A stretch of DNA of 64,000 bases. Source: an uncultured Candidatus Pelagibacter sp. Its GTDB lineage: Bacteria > Pseudomonadota > Alphaproteobacteria > Pelagibacterales > Pelagibacteraceae. Both the position numbers and the translations under genes were made by a program. Each line of letters begins with the position of its first letter. Position 1 is the stretch's first letter. A model generated the notes under the pieces. The model was not told the DNA's origin, made no database searches, and saw only the letters and a list, made by a program, of their open reading frames with translations. This document shows positions 26,022 to 34,992 of this stretch, piece by piece. The stretch covers positions 23,126 to 87,125 of the forward strand of contig CAJQSU010000004.1 in NCBI GenBank assembly GCA_905616435.1, given 5' to 3'.

Positions 26022-27083
26022 ATGACTAAAAATTTTTTAGATATTGAAAATGTTACGTTTGCGGCCAGTGCCAAAAGCAAAGTTAATAATGTTTCTTTAA
26101 CAATTGAAAATGAAGGAGATATTATCTGTCTATTAGGCCCCTCTGGTATAGGTAAAACAACAATTTTAAGAACAATAGCAGGACTTGAAAGGATCCAATC
26201 TGGAAAAATAATATTAAAAAATAAGATTATCTCATCCAAAGATTCTCATGTTGAACCAGAAAACAGAAATATTTCTCTAGCTTTCCAGGATAATTCTCTT
26301 TTTCCACATTATAACGTAATTCAAAATATACAGTTTGGGGCAGACAGAAATAAAAAAAAAGAAAAAAGCTTAACTATTGACGAGGTTATTAAGTTTCTTC
26401 ATCTCGAGCATATTAAGGAAAAATTTCCTCATCAAATAAGCTCAGGTGAAGCGCAAAGAGCAGCATTAGCTAGAGCTCTACTTTCTAAACCTGATTTATT
26501 GTTACTAGATGAGCCACTATCAAATGTAGACCAAAGTTTTAAAGAAGAAATTCAAGTTAAATTAAAACAAGTCTTAACTGATTTAAAAATTACCACAATC
26601 GTCGTAACTCACGATTCTTATGAAGCGTTTTATTTAGGAAGCAAGTGTGGGATAATTTTAGACAGTCAATTAAAACAATATGATGATCCATATAATGTTT
26701 ACCACTTTCCAAATTCTGTAGAAGTTGTTAATTTTTTAAATAGGGGCATATTAATCCCAGCAAAAGTTACAGGTGAAAGAAGTTTAGAGAATAATGATTT
26801 AGGAACAATTAATGGTAATTTTAACAAACATTATCCAAAAGGTTCTAACGTTCAACTTTTATTACAACCTGAAGATCTTGAACACGATGATCAAAGTAAC
26901 TTAAAATTAGAAGTTGTGGATAGAAAGTTTAGAGGTACTAACTTTATATACACCCTAAAAACAAGTAGTAATTTATTAATACCAGTTTTTGTTCACTCAC
27001 ATCATATACACCAACATCAGGTAGATGAAAAATTTGGTATTAAAAGGCCTATACATATTGATCACATTGTCTGTTTCGACTAA
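26022..27083 (+). CDS. fbpC: Iron(III) ABC transporter ATP-binding protein
   Basis: A 353-aa ABC ATPase with Walker A GPSGIGKT near 38-45, Q-loop LAFQDNSLF, signature SSGEAQRAALARAL near 141-154 (SSGEA in place of the usual LSGGQ), Walker B LLLLDEP and the H-loop VVTHDSYEA. A C-terminal TOBE-like domain follows. Coupled with fbpB by position. Confidence 0.95.
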   Translation: MTKNFLDIENVTFAASAKSKVNNVSLTIENEGDIICLLGPSGIGKTTILRTIAGLERIQSGKIILKNKIISSKDSHVEPENRNISLAFQDNSLFPHYNVIQNIQFGADRNKKKEKSLTIDEVIKFLHLEHIKEKFPHQISSGEAQRAALARALLSKPDLLLLDEPLSNVDQSFKEEIQVKLKQVLTDLKITTIVVTHDSYEAFYLGSKCGIILDSQLKQYDDPYNVYHFPNSVEVVNFLNRGILIPAKVTGERSLENNDLGTINGNFNKHYPKGSNVQLLLQPEDLEHDDQSNLKLEVVDRKFRGTNFIYTLKTSSNLLIPVFVHSHHIHQHQVDEKFGIKRPIHIDHIVCFD

Positions 27084-27094
27084 TTAATACTTAA

Positions 27095-27793
27095 ATGAAT
27101 AAAAAATTAAGTTTATTCTCCAAAGGTATCATGGATATTTTACCGTTATTAATTCCTGTTGTTCCATTTGGAATTATATTAGGTGCAATTGGAATTGAAT
27201 TGGGATTTACACCTCTAGAAACATTTGCAACTTCTTTCATTATTTTTGGTGGAGCCTCACAAATTATATTTTTGCAATTATTATCTGGAGGAGCCTCTTC
27301 TCTAATAACAATCTCCTCAACTTTTGTTGTGAACTCTAGACACTTATTATATGGTGCAAGTTTAAGTGAATATTTAAATAAACTCTCTTTAAGTTGGAGA
27401 ATACTGTTATCTTATCTTTTAACAGATCAAGCATACGCGGTATCCAGTAATTATTTTAAAAAAAATAAAAATATTAGATTAAAACATTACTATCTATTAG
27501 GCTCGGGGTTGAGCTTATGGTTTATTTGGCAATTATTTACAATAATTGGAATTTTTTTAGGCTCCATTGTCCCAGAAGAGCTTGGGTTAGCATATACAAT
27601 TCCTTTAACATTTATTGCACTATTAGTTAGTTATTTTAGAAAATTAGATCATCTGATTATTATTTTAATTTCAGGAAGTCTTTCTGTAATTTTATATAAT
27701 GCACCCTTTAAATCCTACATAATATTATCAAGTTTTAGTGCTTTAATGATTGCGTATATCATCATAATTTTAAAAAAAGGATTCAATAAATGA
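27095..27793 (+). CDS. azlC: AzlC family branched-chain amino acid exporter, large subunit
   Basis: A 232-aa membrane protein with PLLIPVVPFGIILGAIGIEL, SFIIFGGASQIIFLQLLSGG near 46-65 and FVVNSRHLLYGASLSEYL near 76-93, all typical of AzlC/YgaZ. With the small AzlD partner it exports branched-chain amino acids or analogues. The azlD start overlaps its stop (ATGA). Confidence 0.93.
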   Translation: MNKKLSLFSKGIMDILPLLIPVVPFGIILGAIGIELGFTPLETFATSFIIFGGASQIIFLQLLSGGASSLITISSTFVVNSRHLLYGASLSEYLNKLSLSWRILLSYLLTDQAYAVSSNYFKKNKNIRLKHYYLLGSGLSLWFIWQLFTIIGIFLGSIVPEELGLAYTIPLTFIALLVSYFRKLDHLIIILISGSLSVILYNAPFKSYIILSSFSALMIAYIIIILKKGFNK

Positions 27794-28098
27794 TTTGGTC
27801 TGGAATAGTGATCTCTGGTATTTTGAATTTTTTAACAAAATTCTTATCTTTATCTTATTTTGACACAAGTAAAATGAACCCAAGGATAAGACAGATTTTA
27901 ATTTACGTCCCGTCTGCTGTGTTTCCTGCAATTATTTTTCCAGGTATTTTTATAGACATCAACGGAGGTGTAGATTTGGAAAGTAATCCAAAAATATTGG
28001 CTTCAGTAATTGCTGTGTTGGTTGGTGTGCTTAGTAAAAATATTTTAGCTACTATTTTTGCAGGTTTAGCCACATACTGGTTTTTAATATTTGTTTAA
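27790..28098 (+). CDS. azlD: AzlD family small subunit
   Basis: A 102-aa protein with three to four membrane helices. It has the YVPSAVFPAIIFPGI stretch near 40-54 and ILASVIAVLVGVLSKNILATIFAGL near 70-94 of AzlD/YgaH proteins. It overlaps azlC by 4 bp. The pair lies next to, but is probably unrelated in function to, the iron genes. Confidence 0.9.
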   Translation: MIWSGIVISGILNFLTKFLSLSYFDTSKMNPRIRQILIYVPSAVFPAIIFPGIFIDINGGVDLESNPKILASVIAVLVGVLSKNILATIFAGLATYWFLIFV

Positions 28099-28112
28099 AT
28101 TTTAAAATCTTA

Positions 28113-29003
28113 ATGAAAAAAACTATAATTAATAATGAGTTGCTAGGAATTTTTTACATGATTTTATGTCAATTTTCTTTTGCAACGAACGATGCAATGG
28201 TAAAATTTATTTACCAGAATTACGACGAAATTTTTGTTCTTAATCAATTAATTTTTATTAGAGGTATATTTGCCTTATTCTTTATCGGGGTATTTTTATA
28301 TTTAAAAAATCAACTAGATTTCAAAGTTATATTTTCTTCAAAACAATTAAAGATTAGAGGATTTTTTGAGGCTTTAGCTGCTATTTTTTTTTTTATAGGA
28401 GTGGCAACACTACCATTTGGAATGGTTTACGTTTTACTGAGTCTTGCTCCTATAATCTTAACTACATTTGGAGCTTTATTTTTAAATGAAAAAGTTAGGT
28501 GGAGAAGATGGACTGCTGTAATATTAGGTTTTGCAGGTGTGGTGATTGTAATTAATCCCAGCGAACTAAGATTTGGTTATTTTTTTATATTCCCATTACT
28601 TTCTGCAATACTTTTATCTTTCAGGGACATGTACACAAAGAAAATTAAAGGTAACTTTCACAGTTTACAAATTGCATTTATTACTTGCCTGGTAGTTACA
28701 ATATTTTTTGGATTTTTAAGTATTTATAAATTTTATTTTTTTACTTTAAAAGAATTTGCTATTTTATTTGTTGCATCATTTTTTTTATCTCTTGGATATA
28801 TATTTTCAGTCGCAACAATTAAAGTTGCCTTAGTTTCAGTTACATCAACATTTAGATACTCAGTAATTATTTGGGGAATCTTGTATGGTTATTTTTACTT
28901 TAACGAAATTCCTAATATTAATACTTATATTGGTGCAATAATGATTATTATTAGTGGATTAATAATTATTTCTCGTCAAAAACAATTAGGAAAAATTAAA
29001 TAA
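28113..29003 (+). CDS. EamA/DMT superfamily transporter
   Basis: A 296-aa protein with ten membrane helices in two EamA repeats. The first has ATNDAMVKFIYQNYDEIFVL and ALAAIFFFIGVATLP; the end of repeat 1 has LNEKVRWRRWTAVILGFAGVVIVI and the second repeat ends with IGAIMIIISGLIIIS. It likely exports a metabolite. The substrate cannot be told. It follows azlD by 14 bp. Confidence 0.9.
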   Translation: MKKTIINNELLGIFYMILCQFSFATNDAMVKFIYQNYDEIFVLNQLIFIRGIFALFFIGVFLYLKNQLDFKVIFSSKQLKIRGFFEALAAIFFFIGVATLPFGMVYVLLSLAPIILTTFGALFLNEKVRWRRWTAVILGFAGVVIVINPSELRFGYFFIFPLLSAILLSFRDMYTKKIKGNFHSLQIAFITCLVVTIFFGFLSIYKFYFFTLKEFAILFVASFFLSLGYIFSVATIKVALVSVTSTFRYSVIIWGILYGYFYFNEIPNINTYIGAIMIIISGLIIISRQKQLGKIK

Positions 29004-29038
29004 ATTGAATTTTAAATTATTAGATATATAAATCTCAC

Positions 29039-29425
29039 ATGGTAATTAAATCATCACAAACTCTAGTTCAAGAAGCTTTAAAAGAAATAAAAACAATTAA
29101 CACTAATGAAGCATATGAGTTATTACAAAGTGATAAATGTAATTTAATTGATATTCGAGATATTAGAGAATTAGAAAAAGAAGGAAGAGTTGAAAATTCG
29201 CACCATATCCCAAGAGGTATGTTGGAATTTTGGTTAGATCCCGAGGGTGCTTATTTTAAAGAAGGAAAATTAGACCCCAATAAAGAGATGGTTTTATTTT
29301 GTGCTGGTGGCTTAAGGTCAGCTCTTGCCGCAAAGTCTTTGAGAGATATGGGTTTTGAGAAAATTTCACATGTTGACGGTGGATTTAGTGCTTTAAAACA
29401 AAGTAAATTTAAGATCTCCCAATAA
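29039..29425 (+). CDS. Rhodanese-like sulfurtransferase
   Basis: A single rhodanese domain of 128 aa: LIDIRDIRELEKEGRVENSH near 37-56, HIPRGMLEFWLD and the active Cys loop LFCAGGLRSALAAKSL near 83-98. It transfers sulfane sulfur. It converges on a metallo-beta-lactamase-fold hydrolase resembling persulfide dioxygenase, and the two may act on the same sulfur pool. Confidence 0.92.
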   Translation: MVIKSSQTLVQEALKEIKTINTNEAYELLQSDKCNLIDIRDIRELEKEGRVENSHHIPRGMLEFWLDPEGAYFKEGKLDPNKEMVLFCAGGLRSALAAKSLRDMGFEKISHVDGGFSALKQSKFKISQ

Positions 29426-29457
29426 TTAAAAGACTTTTTATAGTCAATTTTGTCTAC

Positions 29458-30147
29458 TTAAATTGCCCCAAGTTTAAGATTGCTTGCAATATTAAAGTCA
29501 ATTAAATCTGGTTTTTTTAGATTTAAATTATTCATAATATCAATATACTCATCAACACTATCAACTTGTAATCTAGGATTGAGTTTTTTTTCTTTTTTTA
29601 TTGTACTTGTTTTTTCACCATTATAGTCATGCCCTGGATATAATATTGTTTCATCAGGCAATTTTAAAAGCTTATAAAATATTGAGTTGTAAGCATCTTT
29701 TGCATTTCCATTTTGAAAATCAGTTCTTCCAGTACCATTTATAAGCAAAGTATCTCCAGAAAATAAAAAATTATTCATTAAAAAACTATAGCTATCCGAA
29801 GTATGTCCTGGAGTATAAAGAGCTCTTATTTCCAATGTATCAAGCTTAATTATCTCGTTATCTTTAACCTTTATTTCCACGGCGTCAGCTGGTGAATGGT
29901 TCCCCATGATAGTCACACATTTTGTTTTAACTTTCAGTTTACTTGCCCCCGTTATATGATCAGCATGAATATGCGTGTCAATAACTTTTACTAATTTTAG
30001 ATCTAATTCATCAAGTAGTTTAATATAATCTTTAACATTATCTAAAACAGGATCAATGATCAGGGCTTCCCTTCCTTTAGATGAGGCAATTAAGTAAGTG
30101 TAAGTGCTAGATTTTTGATCAAAAACTTGTTTAAAAATCATAATCAA
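29458..30147 (-). CDS. MBL-fold hydrolase, persulfide dioxygenase/glyoxalase II-like
   Basis: A 229-aa metallo-beta-lactamase protein with THIHADHITGAS near 57-68 (HxHxDH metal motif), YTPGHTSDSYSF near 112 and FSGDTLLINGTGRTDF near 129-144, ending with PDETILYPGHDYNG near 166. The GTGRTDF segment is typical of ETHE1/BLH-like persulfide dioxygenases rather than glyoxalase II. It diverges from the DUF4396 gene by 16 bp. Confidence 0.87.
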   Translation of the reverse strand: MIMIFKQVFDQKSSTYTYLIASSKGREALIIDPVLDNVKDYIKLLDELDLKLVKVIDTHIHADHITGASKLKVKTKCVTIMGNHSPADAVEIKVKDNEIIKLDTLEIRALYTPGHTSDSYSFLMNNFLFSGDTLLINGTGRTDFQNGNAKDAYNSIFYKLLKLPDETILYPGHDYNGEKTSTIKKEKKLNPRLQVDSVDEYIDIMNNLNLKKPDLIDFNIASNLKLGAI

Positions 30148-30163
30148 TGATTATCATATAAGT

Positions 30164-30601
30164 ATGGAATTAACCACAATTGACTGGTCTTGTAAAAACA
30201 CATGGAAGCAGAGTGCCTCAAATACAGCATGGTGTTTACTAGGTTGCTCAATAGGAGATTTTGGAACTATTTTATTTTTTCAAATAACAAAAATATCTTT
30301 TCCGGTTTTAGCAATAATGATATTAGCAATTATGAATGGATTAATTACTAGCATAATACTAGAAACACTTATCTTAATTAAACAAAAATTAAATTTCTAC
30401 AATGCACTTAAAACAGCCATAGGTATGAGTTTTATTTCCATGATTAGTATGGAAGTAGCAATGAATTTAACAGACTATTTTTTAACAGGTGGAGCTATTT
30501 TGATATGGTGGGTTGCACCTATAATGCTAGGAGCTGGTTTTTTAACTCCATGGCCATATAATTATTGGAGATTAAAAAAATTTGGTATCAGCTGTCATTA
30601 A
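30164..30601 (+). CDS. DUF4396 integral membrane protein
   Basis: A 145-aa protein with about four membrane helices. The opening WKQSASNTAWCLLGCSIGDFGT (residues near 14-34) and AIGMSFISMISMEVAMNL near 86-103, ending with WWVAPIMLGAGFLTPWPYNYWRL, fit DUF4396. The function is unknown to me. Two Cys lie in the first helix region. Its end overlaps the predicted start of the methyltransferase gene. Confidence 0.8.
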   Translation: MELTTIDWSCKNTWKQSASNTAWCLLGCSIGDFGTILFFQITKISFPVLAIMILAIMNGLITSIILETLILIKQKLNFYNALKTAIGMSFISMISMEVAMNLTDYFLTGGAILIWWVAPIMLGAGFLTPWPYNYWRLKKFGISCH

Positions 30602-31292
30602 AAACTGGGATAATAAAACTTGGCTCTCTTCTAAAGAGTATATCAAGTCATTTAATAGGTTTTTAATAAAAAATATTAATCTTAATTCAAAATCTAAAAT
30701 TTTAGATATTGGCTGCGGTCGTGGAAAAATTTTAGGTACCCTGAGTTCAAAATTAAAACTTAAAAACAAGCCACTAGGAATTGATATCATAAATCATAAA
30801 GATAAAGATAAAAGAATTAAATTTAGAAAGATCGATGCATCATCATTTTATTTTAAAAATAATGAAAAATTTGATTTAATTTTGATCAAACAAACCATTC
30901 ATTTATTAAAATTAAACGAGATTAAAAGATTATTATTTATATCAAAAAAACATTTAAAACTAAATGGAAGAATTTTTATATTTACTTTAGATACTGATAA
31001 AAATGAATTACCAACTTTTAGTTTAATGAAAATAAGACTTTTGAATTCCCTTAAAAGAGATAAAAAAATATTAAAGCTTATAAAAAAAATATATCCAAAT
31101 AGTAAAAAAAAAGAATTTATTTATAAGGTTAATATAATTAAGAAAGATTATTTAAAGATGATACAAAAAAGATATATATCAACTTTATTACCTTTAACTA
31201 AGAAAGAAATTTTAAAAGGAATGGAGGAGATTGATTTTATGCATAAAAATAATATAAAATTCAATGATAAGCTTATTTGTACAATTCTATAA
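30582..31292 (+). CDS. SAM-dependent methyltransferase (class I)
   Basis: A 236-aa protein with the SAM-binding motif ILDIGCGRGKILG (residues near 40-52), the acidic end of strand 2 (LGIDI), DASSFYF and FDLILIKQTIHLL near 99-111. Substrate unknown. The longest frame starts with TTG at 30582, overlapping DUF4396 by 20 bp; no good ATG exists before the SAM motif, so a non-ATG start is likely. Lys and Ile content is very high even for this genome. Confidence 0.75.
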   Translation: MVSAVIKNWDNKTWLSSKEYIKSFNRFLIKNINLNSKSKILDIGCGRGKILGTLSSKLKLKNKPLGIDIINHKDKDKRIKFRKIDASSFYFKNNEKFDLILIKQTIHLLKLNEIKRLLFISKKHLKLNGRIFIFTLDTDKNELPTFSLMKIRLLNSLKRDKKILKLIKKIYPNSKKKEFIYKVNIIKKDYLKMIQKRYISTLLPLTKKEILKGMEEIDFMHKNNIKFNDKLICTIL

Positions 31293-31414
31293 AATTCTTT
31301 TAAGTAAATTTTCTTTAAATACATATTTGTGAACAATAATTGCTAAAGTATGTAATAAAATTAAAATAATCAGGATATAATTCCCAAAAATATGAATATT
31401 ATACAATTAAATTT

Positions 31415-31948
31415 ATGATACCTGCAAAAGTAAAAGAGCATTTAGATGAATACATAAATCAAGAAATCTATGTTCAAATAGCTGTAATTAAAGGTAAAGA
31501 AAAAGGAACAACAAAATCTGCAATTAGTAAATATTTAAGCTCCAATCACTTTAAGGATTTGTCTAAAGGAAAGCCTTACGATCATTTTATTGACGGATTA
31601 AAAGAAAAATGTCTAATTAAATTATCAAATTCTCCCATGAGAAATAAAGAAACTGATGACCAGGTTATCAAAGAGCTTCAAAAAAAATTAAACGAATTAA
31701 GTGATGAAAAATTAAAAGATACTTATTGGGAAATTGAAACAGGCGAGTATTTAAATGGAGAACAGGTTAATGAGCTTGAGATAGAAAGGGACAAGATAAT
31801 TAAGAAATTAAATCTTGAAAATAAAGGAAAAAAAACTGATGAAATTTATGAAACTATAATTAGTTTTTGTAAAAAATATGAAGAACTGTGTGTTAAAAAA
31901 TACCCCGAAGCACCTTTGCCACTAGAAGTTTTAAAATCTTTGAATTAA
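31415..31948 (+). CDS. Uncharacterised protein, 177 aa
   Basis: A soluble, charged, mostly helical protein with no domain that I recognise. It has EIYVQIAVIKGKEKGTTKSA near 17-36, and a helical LQKKLNELSDEKLKDTYW segment near 89-106. No signal peptide. The 122-bp gap upstream is AT-rich and holds no clear gene. Confidence 0.7.
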   Translation: MIPAKVKEHLDEYINQEIYVQIAVIKGKEKGTTKSAISKYLSSNHFKDLSKGKPYDHFIDGLKEKCLIKLSNSPMRNKETDDQVIKELQKKLNELSDEKLKDTYWEIETGEYLNGEQVNELEIERDKIIKKLNLENKGKKTDEIYETIISFCKKYEELCVKKYPEAPLPLEVLKSLN

Positions 31949-31989
31949 AACTTGAGAAGACTAACCATTAAGTGTAAAAATAAAAAATA

Positions 31990-32166
31990 ATGTATTTAAG
32001 TGCACTAAAAGATTTGTTAGTTAGTCTTGTAGTCTCAACTATCATTTTTTACACAATAAATTTTATAGCAGGCGTTGCTGGAGCAGATTACGTTTTTACA
32101 AATGGAGAGGCATTTGTAATTTGGATTTTAATGGCAATATTAGTGAATAATTGTTTAAAAAGATAA
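31990..32166 (+). CDS. Small two-helix membrane protein, 58 aa
   Basis: A short frame in the gap before the dehydrogenase gene. It opens MYLSALKDLLVSLVV with a first membrane helix to about residue 31, a short GADYVFTNGE loop and a second helix (about 42-53), ending in CLKR. The hydrophobic pattern is well ordered and the frame fits the gap exactly. No family known; the ribosome-binding site is weak. Confidence 0.55.
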   Translation: MYLSALKDLLVSLVVSTIIFYTINFIAGVAGADYVFTNGEAFVIWILMAILVNNCLKR

Positions 32167-32185
32167 ATCTTTTTTAAAATAAAAT

Positions 32186-33052
32186 ATGAAAATAGGTTTT
32201 ATTGGCACAGGCCTAATGGGCTTTCCCATGGCTAAAAATCTTTTACAAAAAAAATTAGATCTAAAGGTTTTTAGTAGAACTTTAGAAAAATCAAAACCAT
32301 TAAAAAAGTACGGGGCAATTATTACTAATTCTTTAAGTGAAGTTGTCAAAGATGTAGATATTGTTATTACAATGTTAACAGATGATGATGCAGTTGAAAA
32401 AGTTTTAGGAGATAAAAAGTTTTTAAATAGTTTAAAACCATCATCCATTATAATAGACATGTCGTCTGTAAAACCAAAGATAGCAATTAAATATGGAAAG
32501 CTTTTAAAAGAAAAGAATTTAGATTTTTTAGACGCCCCTGTTTCAGGTGGCACTATTGGGGCAGAAGAGGGTAATTTAGCTATTATGGTCGGAGGTGATC
32601 AGAAAGTATATGATAATACTTTTGATGTTCTAAAGGTTATGGGCAATCCAACCCTAGTTGGCCCCATAGGAAGTGGGCAAGTATCAAAACTTGCAAATCA
32701 AATTATTGTAGGAGTAACTATCGGAGCTGTAGCTGAAGCAATAACTTTATGTGAAAAAGCAGGTGTAGATGGAAATAAGTTTATCAAAGCTTTATCAGGT
32801 GGATTTGCTGACGGGAAAATTTTACAAAATCACGGAAAAAGAATGATTGATAAAAACTTTACACCTAAAGGAAAAGTTTCAACACATTTAAAAGATATGA
32901 ATAATATTTTAGAATGTGCAAATGATTACAATACTGATTTACCTATATCTAAATTAATTAAAGAAATGTTTAATTCATTAGTAAAAAATGGAAATCAAAA
33001 TGATGACCATAGCGCTCTTTACAAAGAGATAGAAAGAATGAATCAAGAATAA
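32186..33052 (+). CDS. 3-hydroxyisobutyrate dehydrogenase family reductase
   Basis: A 288-aa NAD(P)-dependent beta-hydroxyacid dehydrogenase. It has the Rossmann loop IGFIGTGLMGFPMAKNLL near 3-20, the substrate loop FLDAPVSGGTIGAEEGNLAIM near 113-134, the catalytic Lys region GSGQVSKLANQIIVG near 162-176 and KDMNNILE near 233. Substrates of the family include 3-hydroxyisobutyrate, tartronate semialdehyde and succinic semialdehyde; the exact one is unclear. Confidence 0.9.
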   Translation: MKIGFIGTGLMGFPMAKNLLQKKLDLKVFSRTLEKSKPLKKYGAIITNSLSEVVKDVDIVITMLTDDDAVEKVLGDKKFLNSLKPSSIIIDMSSVKPKIAIKYGKLLKEKNLDFLDAPVSGGTIGAEEGNLAIMVGGDQKVYDNTFDVLKVMGNPTLVGPIGSGQVSKLANQIIVGVTIGAVAEAITLCEKAGVDGNKFIKALSGGFADGKILQNHGKRMIDKNFTPKGKVSTHLKDMNNILECANDYNTDLPISKLIKEMFNSLVKNGNQNDDHSALYKEIERMNQE

Positions 33053-33056
33053 AGCC

Positions 33057-33347
33057 ATGACCAAATCTATTAAAACAGAGGATGTAATATTTAATTTTTT
33101 CAAACAAATTTGTGATGAAAAAGATGAAATTAAATGTGTTGAATTAGGCAATAATTGGATCAATGCCATGCAAACAAATCTAAATAATATGGAAACAAAT
33201 TTAGATCAAACTGACAAAATTAAGCTTGAAAAAGATATTAAAAAAAATCAAGACCACTTAAATAGCTTAAAAGGAAAAACTTCTTCTGAATGGAAAGAAT
33301 ATGCAACTCGATGCATGATAGAAATAATGAATAACAAAACCCAATAA
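33057..33347 (+). CDS. Uncharacterised small protein, 96 aa
   Basis: Starts 4 bp after the dehydrogenase gene and is probably cotranscribed. The protein is soluble and helical, with NFFKQICDEKDEIKCVELG near 13-31 and a long polar helix rich in Asn and Lys. Three Cys are scattered. No family recognised. Confidence 0.6.
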   Translation: MTKSIKTEDVIFNFFKQICDEKDEIKCVELGNNWINAMQTNLNNMETNLDQTDKIKLEKDIKKNQDHLNSLKGKTSSEWKEYATRCMIEIMNNKTQ

Positions 33348-33475
33348 ATTACCAATCAAGAAAAAGCATTTGTTATGAGTTGTGATTTATTTACCATTTA
33401 AGCTATAAATTATCCTGAAGAATAATATTTCTTCTAAATTATCTTTAAATATATTTAAGTATGATGTATTAATAA

Positions 33476-33543
33476 TCTAAAGGGGTGTCTTAATAGACTG
33501 AGAATATACCCTCATAACCTGTCCGGTAATTCAGAAAGGGAGA
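33476..33543 (+). promoter_or_regulatory. TPP riboswitch (THI element)
   Basis: All conserved THI-box parts are present in order: GGGGTG, a four-base-pair P3 (GTCT/AGAC), CTGAGA, ATACCC, ACCTG, GGTAAT, CAG and AGGGA. The element is compact: P3 has no variable arm and P1 is only a few base pairs. The 3' AGGGAG (33537-33542) is also the ribosome-binding site, 4 bases before the ATG at 33547. TPP binding should hide it and stop translation of the transporter. Confidence 0.93.
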
Positions 33544-33546
33544 ACA

Positions 33547-34989
33547 ATGGATAAAACATATTTTATAAGTCAATCAACATCATTATCGTTAGTAATTGTA
33601 ATCAGCTTAATATTTACTGTCTTAGGTCTTTATCACTCCAAGAAATTTAAAGGTATCAGTAACTATCTAACTGCAAATAGAAATATTGGTTTGTTTTCAC
33701 TAACAACAAGCCTTATAGCCTCTGCATTAGGAGCTTGGGTTTTATTTGGTCCAGCAGCTGCAGCCACTTGGGGTGGTATTGGTGCAGTAATTGGTTATGC
33801 GTTAGGAACAGCTTTTCCAATGATCTTTTTAATTTATTTAGGAAAAAAAATTAGAAATGAATTTCCAAAAGGATCATCATTAATTGAATTTATGAGAAAA
33901 AAGTTTGGAAAAAGTTTGTTCAAACTAATTTTATTAATGACAATATTTTATATGTTTATCTTTCTATGTGCTGAAGTTACTGCTGTGGCTGTTTTGATAA
34001 ATTATATATCCGGAACTGAACTATGGATTACAGCACTAATTGTGCTTATAGCAACTTTGTCTTATACTTTATATGGCGGTTTAAGAGCCTCCATATTCAC
34101 TGACAATATACAAATGATTGTTATTGGAGTTCTTATATTAATTTCTTTATCATATATAACCTCTTTTACAGGGAGTGAATTCTCTTTTGCCTTTATACAG
34201 GAAAAAAACCCTCAACTATTGAGTGCTTCTTATATTCCAAGTTATACAGCGGGATTAACTTTTTTTATTGCTGTTGCTGCTACTAACTTGTTTCATCAAG
34301 GAAATTGGCAAAGAGTATATGCCGCAAAAGACTATCAAACTTTAAAAAAAAGTTTAATTATTTCTTTTTTTATTATTATACCTATTGTTTTTTTTATGGG
34401 TTTTGTTGGAATGGTTTCGTTTTCAATAGATCCAAGTAATAGAGCAGATCTAGGGTTTTTTACATTATTACTAAAAGAACAAACTGAAATGTTATCACTA
34501 ATAATAATTACACTTGGATTAGCCCTGACCATCTCAACTGTAGATACTTTGGTTAATGCGATTTCAAGTTTGTTTGTTGTTGATGGTAAAGCAACATTAA
34601 ATTTAGATATAAAAACAGATTATTTAATATTATCTAAATATTTTATTATTTTCTTATCATTAATTGCATTTATTATTGCATCAAGAGGATTTGATATTTT
34701 GTATCTATTTTTATTGGCTGATTTATTTTGCTGTGCATTTGTTTTAACTGTTTTCTATAGCTTTTATAATAAAGGTATTAATGAAAAAACTGCTTATTTT
34801 TCTATACTGATTGGATTAATTGGAGGTATTTTAATGTTTCCATTTCCAAATTTTTCGAAGAGTTTGCTAGTTGGAATTCTGTTACCAAAAGAAATGTTTG
34901 CACCTTTTGTTGGGCAATCATTATTATTTTTATCATTTGTAGTGGCAACTTTTTTACCAGCAATAATTTTAAAAATAAAAAAAGCTTAG
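33547..34989 (+). CDS. thiV: Sodium:solute symporter (SSS family), TPP-riboswitch controlled
   Basis: A 480-aa protein with about 13 membrane helices and the SSS core: SNYLTANRNIGLFSLTTSLIASALGAW near 38-62, YTLYGGLRASIFTDNIQ near 175-191 and FHQGNWQRVYAAKD near 249-262. Position straight after a TPP riboswitch identifies it as the SAR11 transporter named thiV, proposed to import a thiamine precursor (the HMP pyrimidine) or thiamine. The substrate is established only by association. Confidence 0.88.
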   Translation: MDKTYFISQSTSLSLVIVISLIFTVLGLYHSKKFKGISNYLTANRNIGLFSLTTSLIASALGAWVLFGPAAAATWGGIGAVIGYALGTAFPMIFLIYLGKKIRNEFPKGSSLIEFMRKKFGKSLFKLILLMTIFYMFIFLCAEVTAVAVLINYISGTELWITALIVLIATLSYTLYGGLRASIFTDNIQMIVIGVLILISLSYITSFTGSEFSFAFIQEKNPQLLSASYIPSYTAGLTFFIAVAATNLFHQGNWQRVYAAKDYQTLKKSLIISFFIIIPIVFFMGFVGMVSFSIDPSNRADLGFFTLLLKEQTEMLSLIIITLGLALTISTVDTLVNAISSLFVVDGKATLNLDIKTDYLILSKYFIIFLSLIAFIIASRGFDILYLFLLADLFCCAFVLTVFYSFYNKGINEKTAYFSILIGLIGGILMFPFPNFSKSLLVGILLPKEMFAPFVGQSLLFLSFVVATFLPAIILKIKKA

Positions 34990-34992
34990 GTA

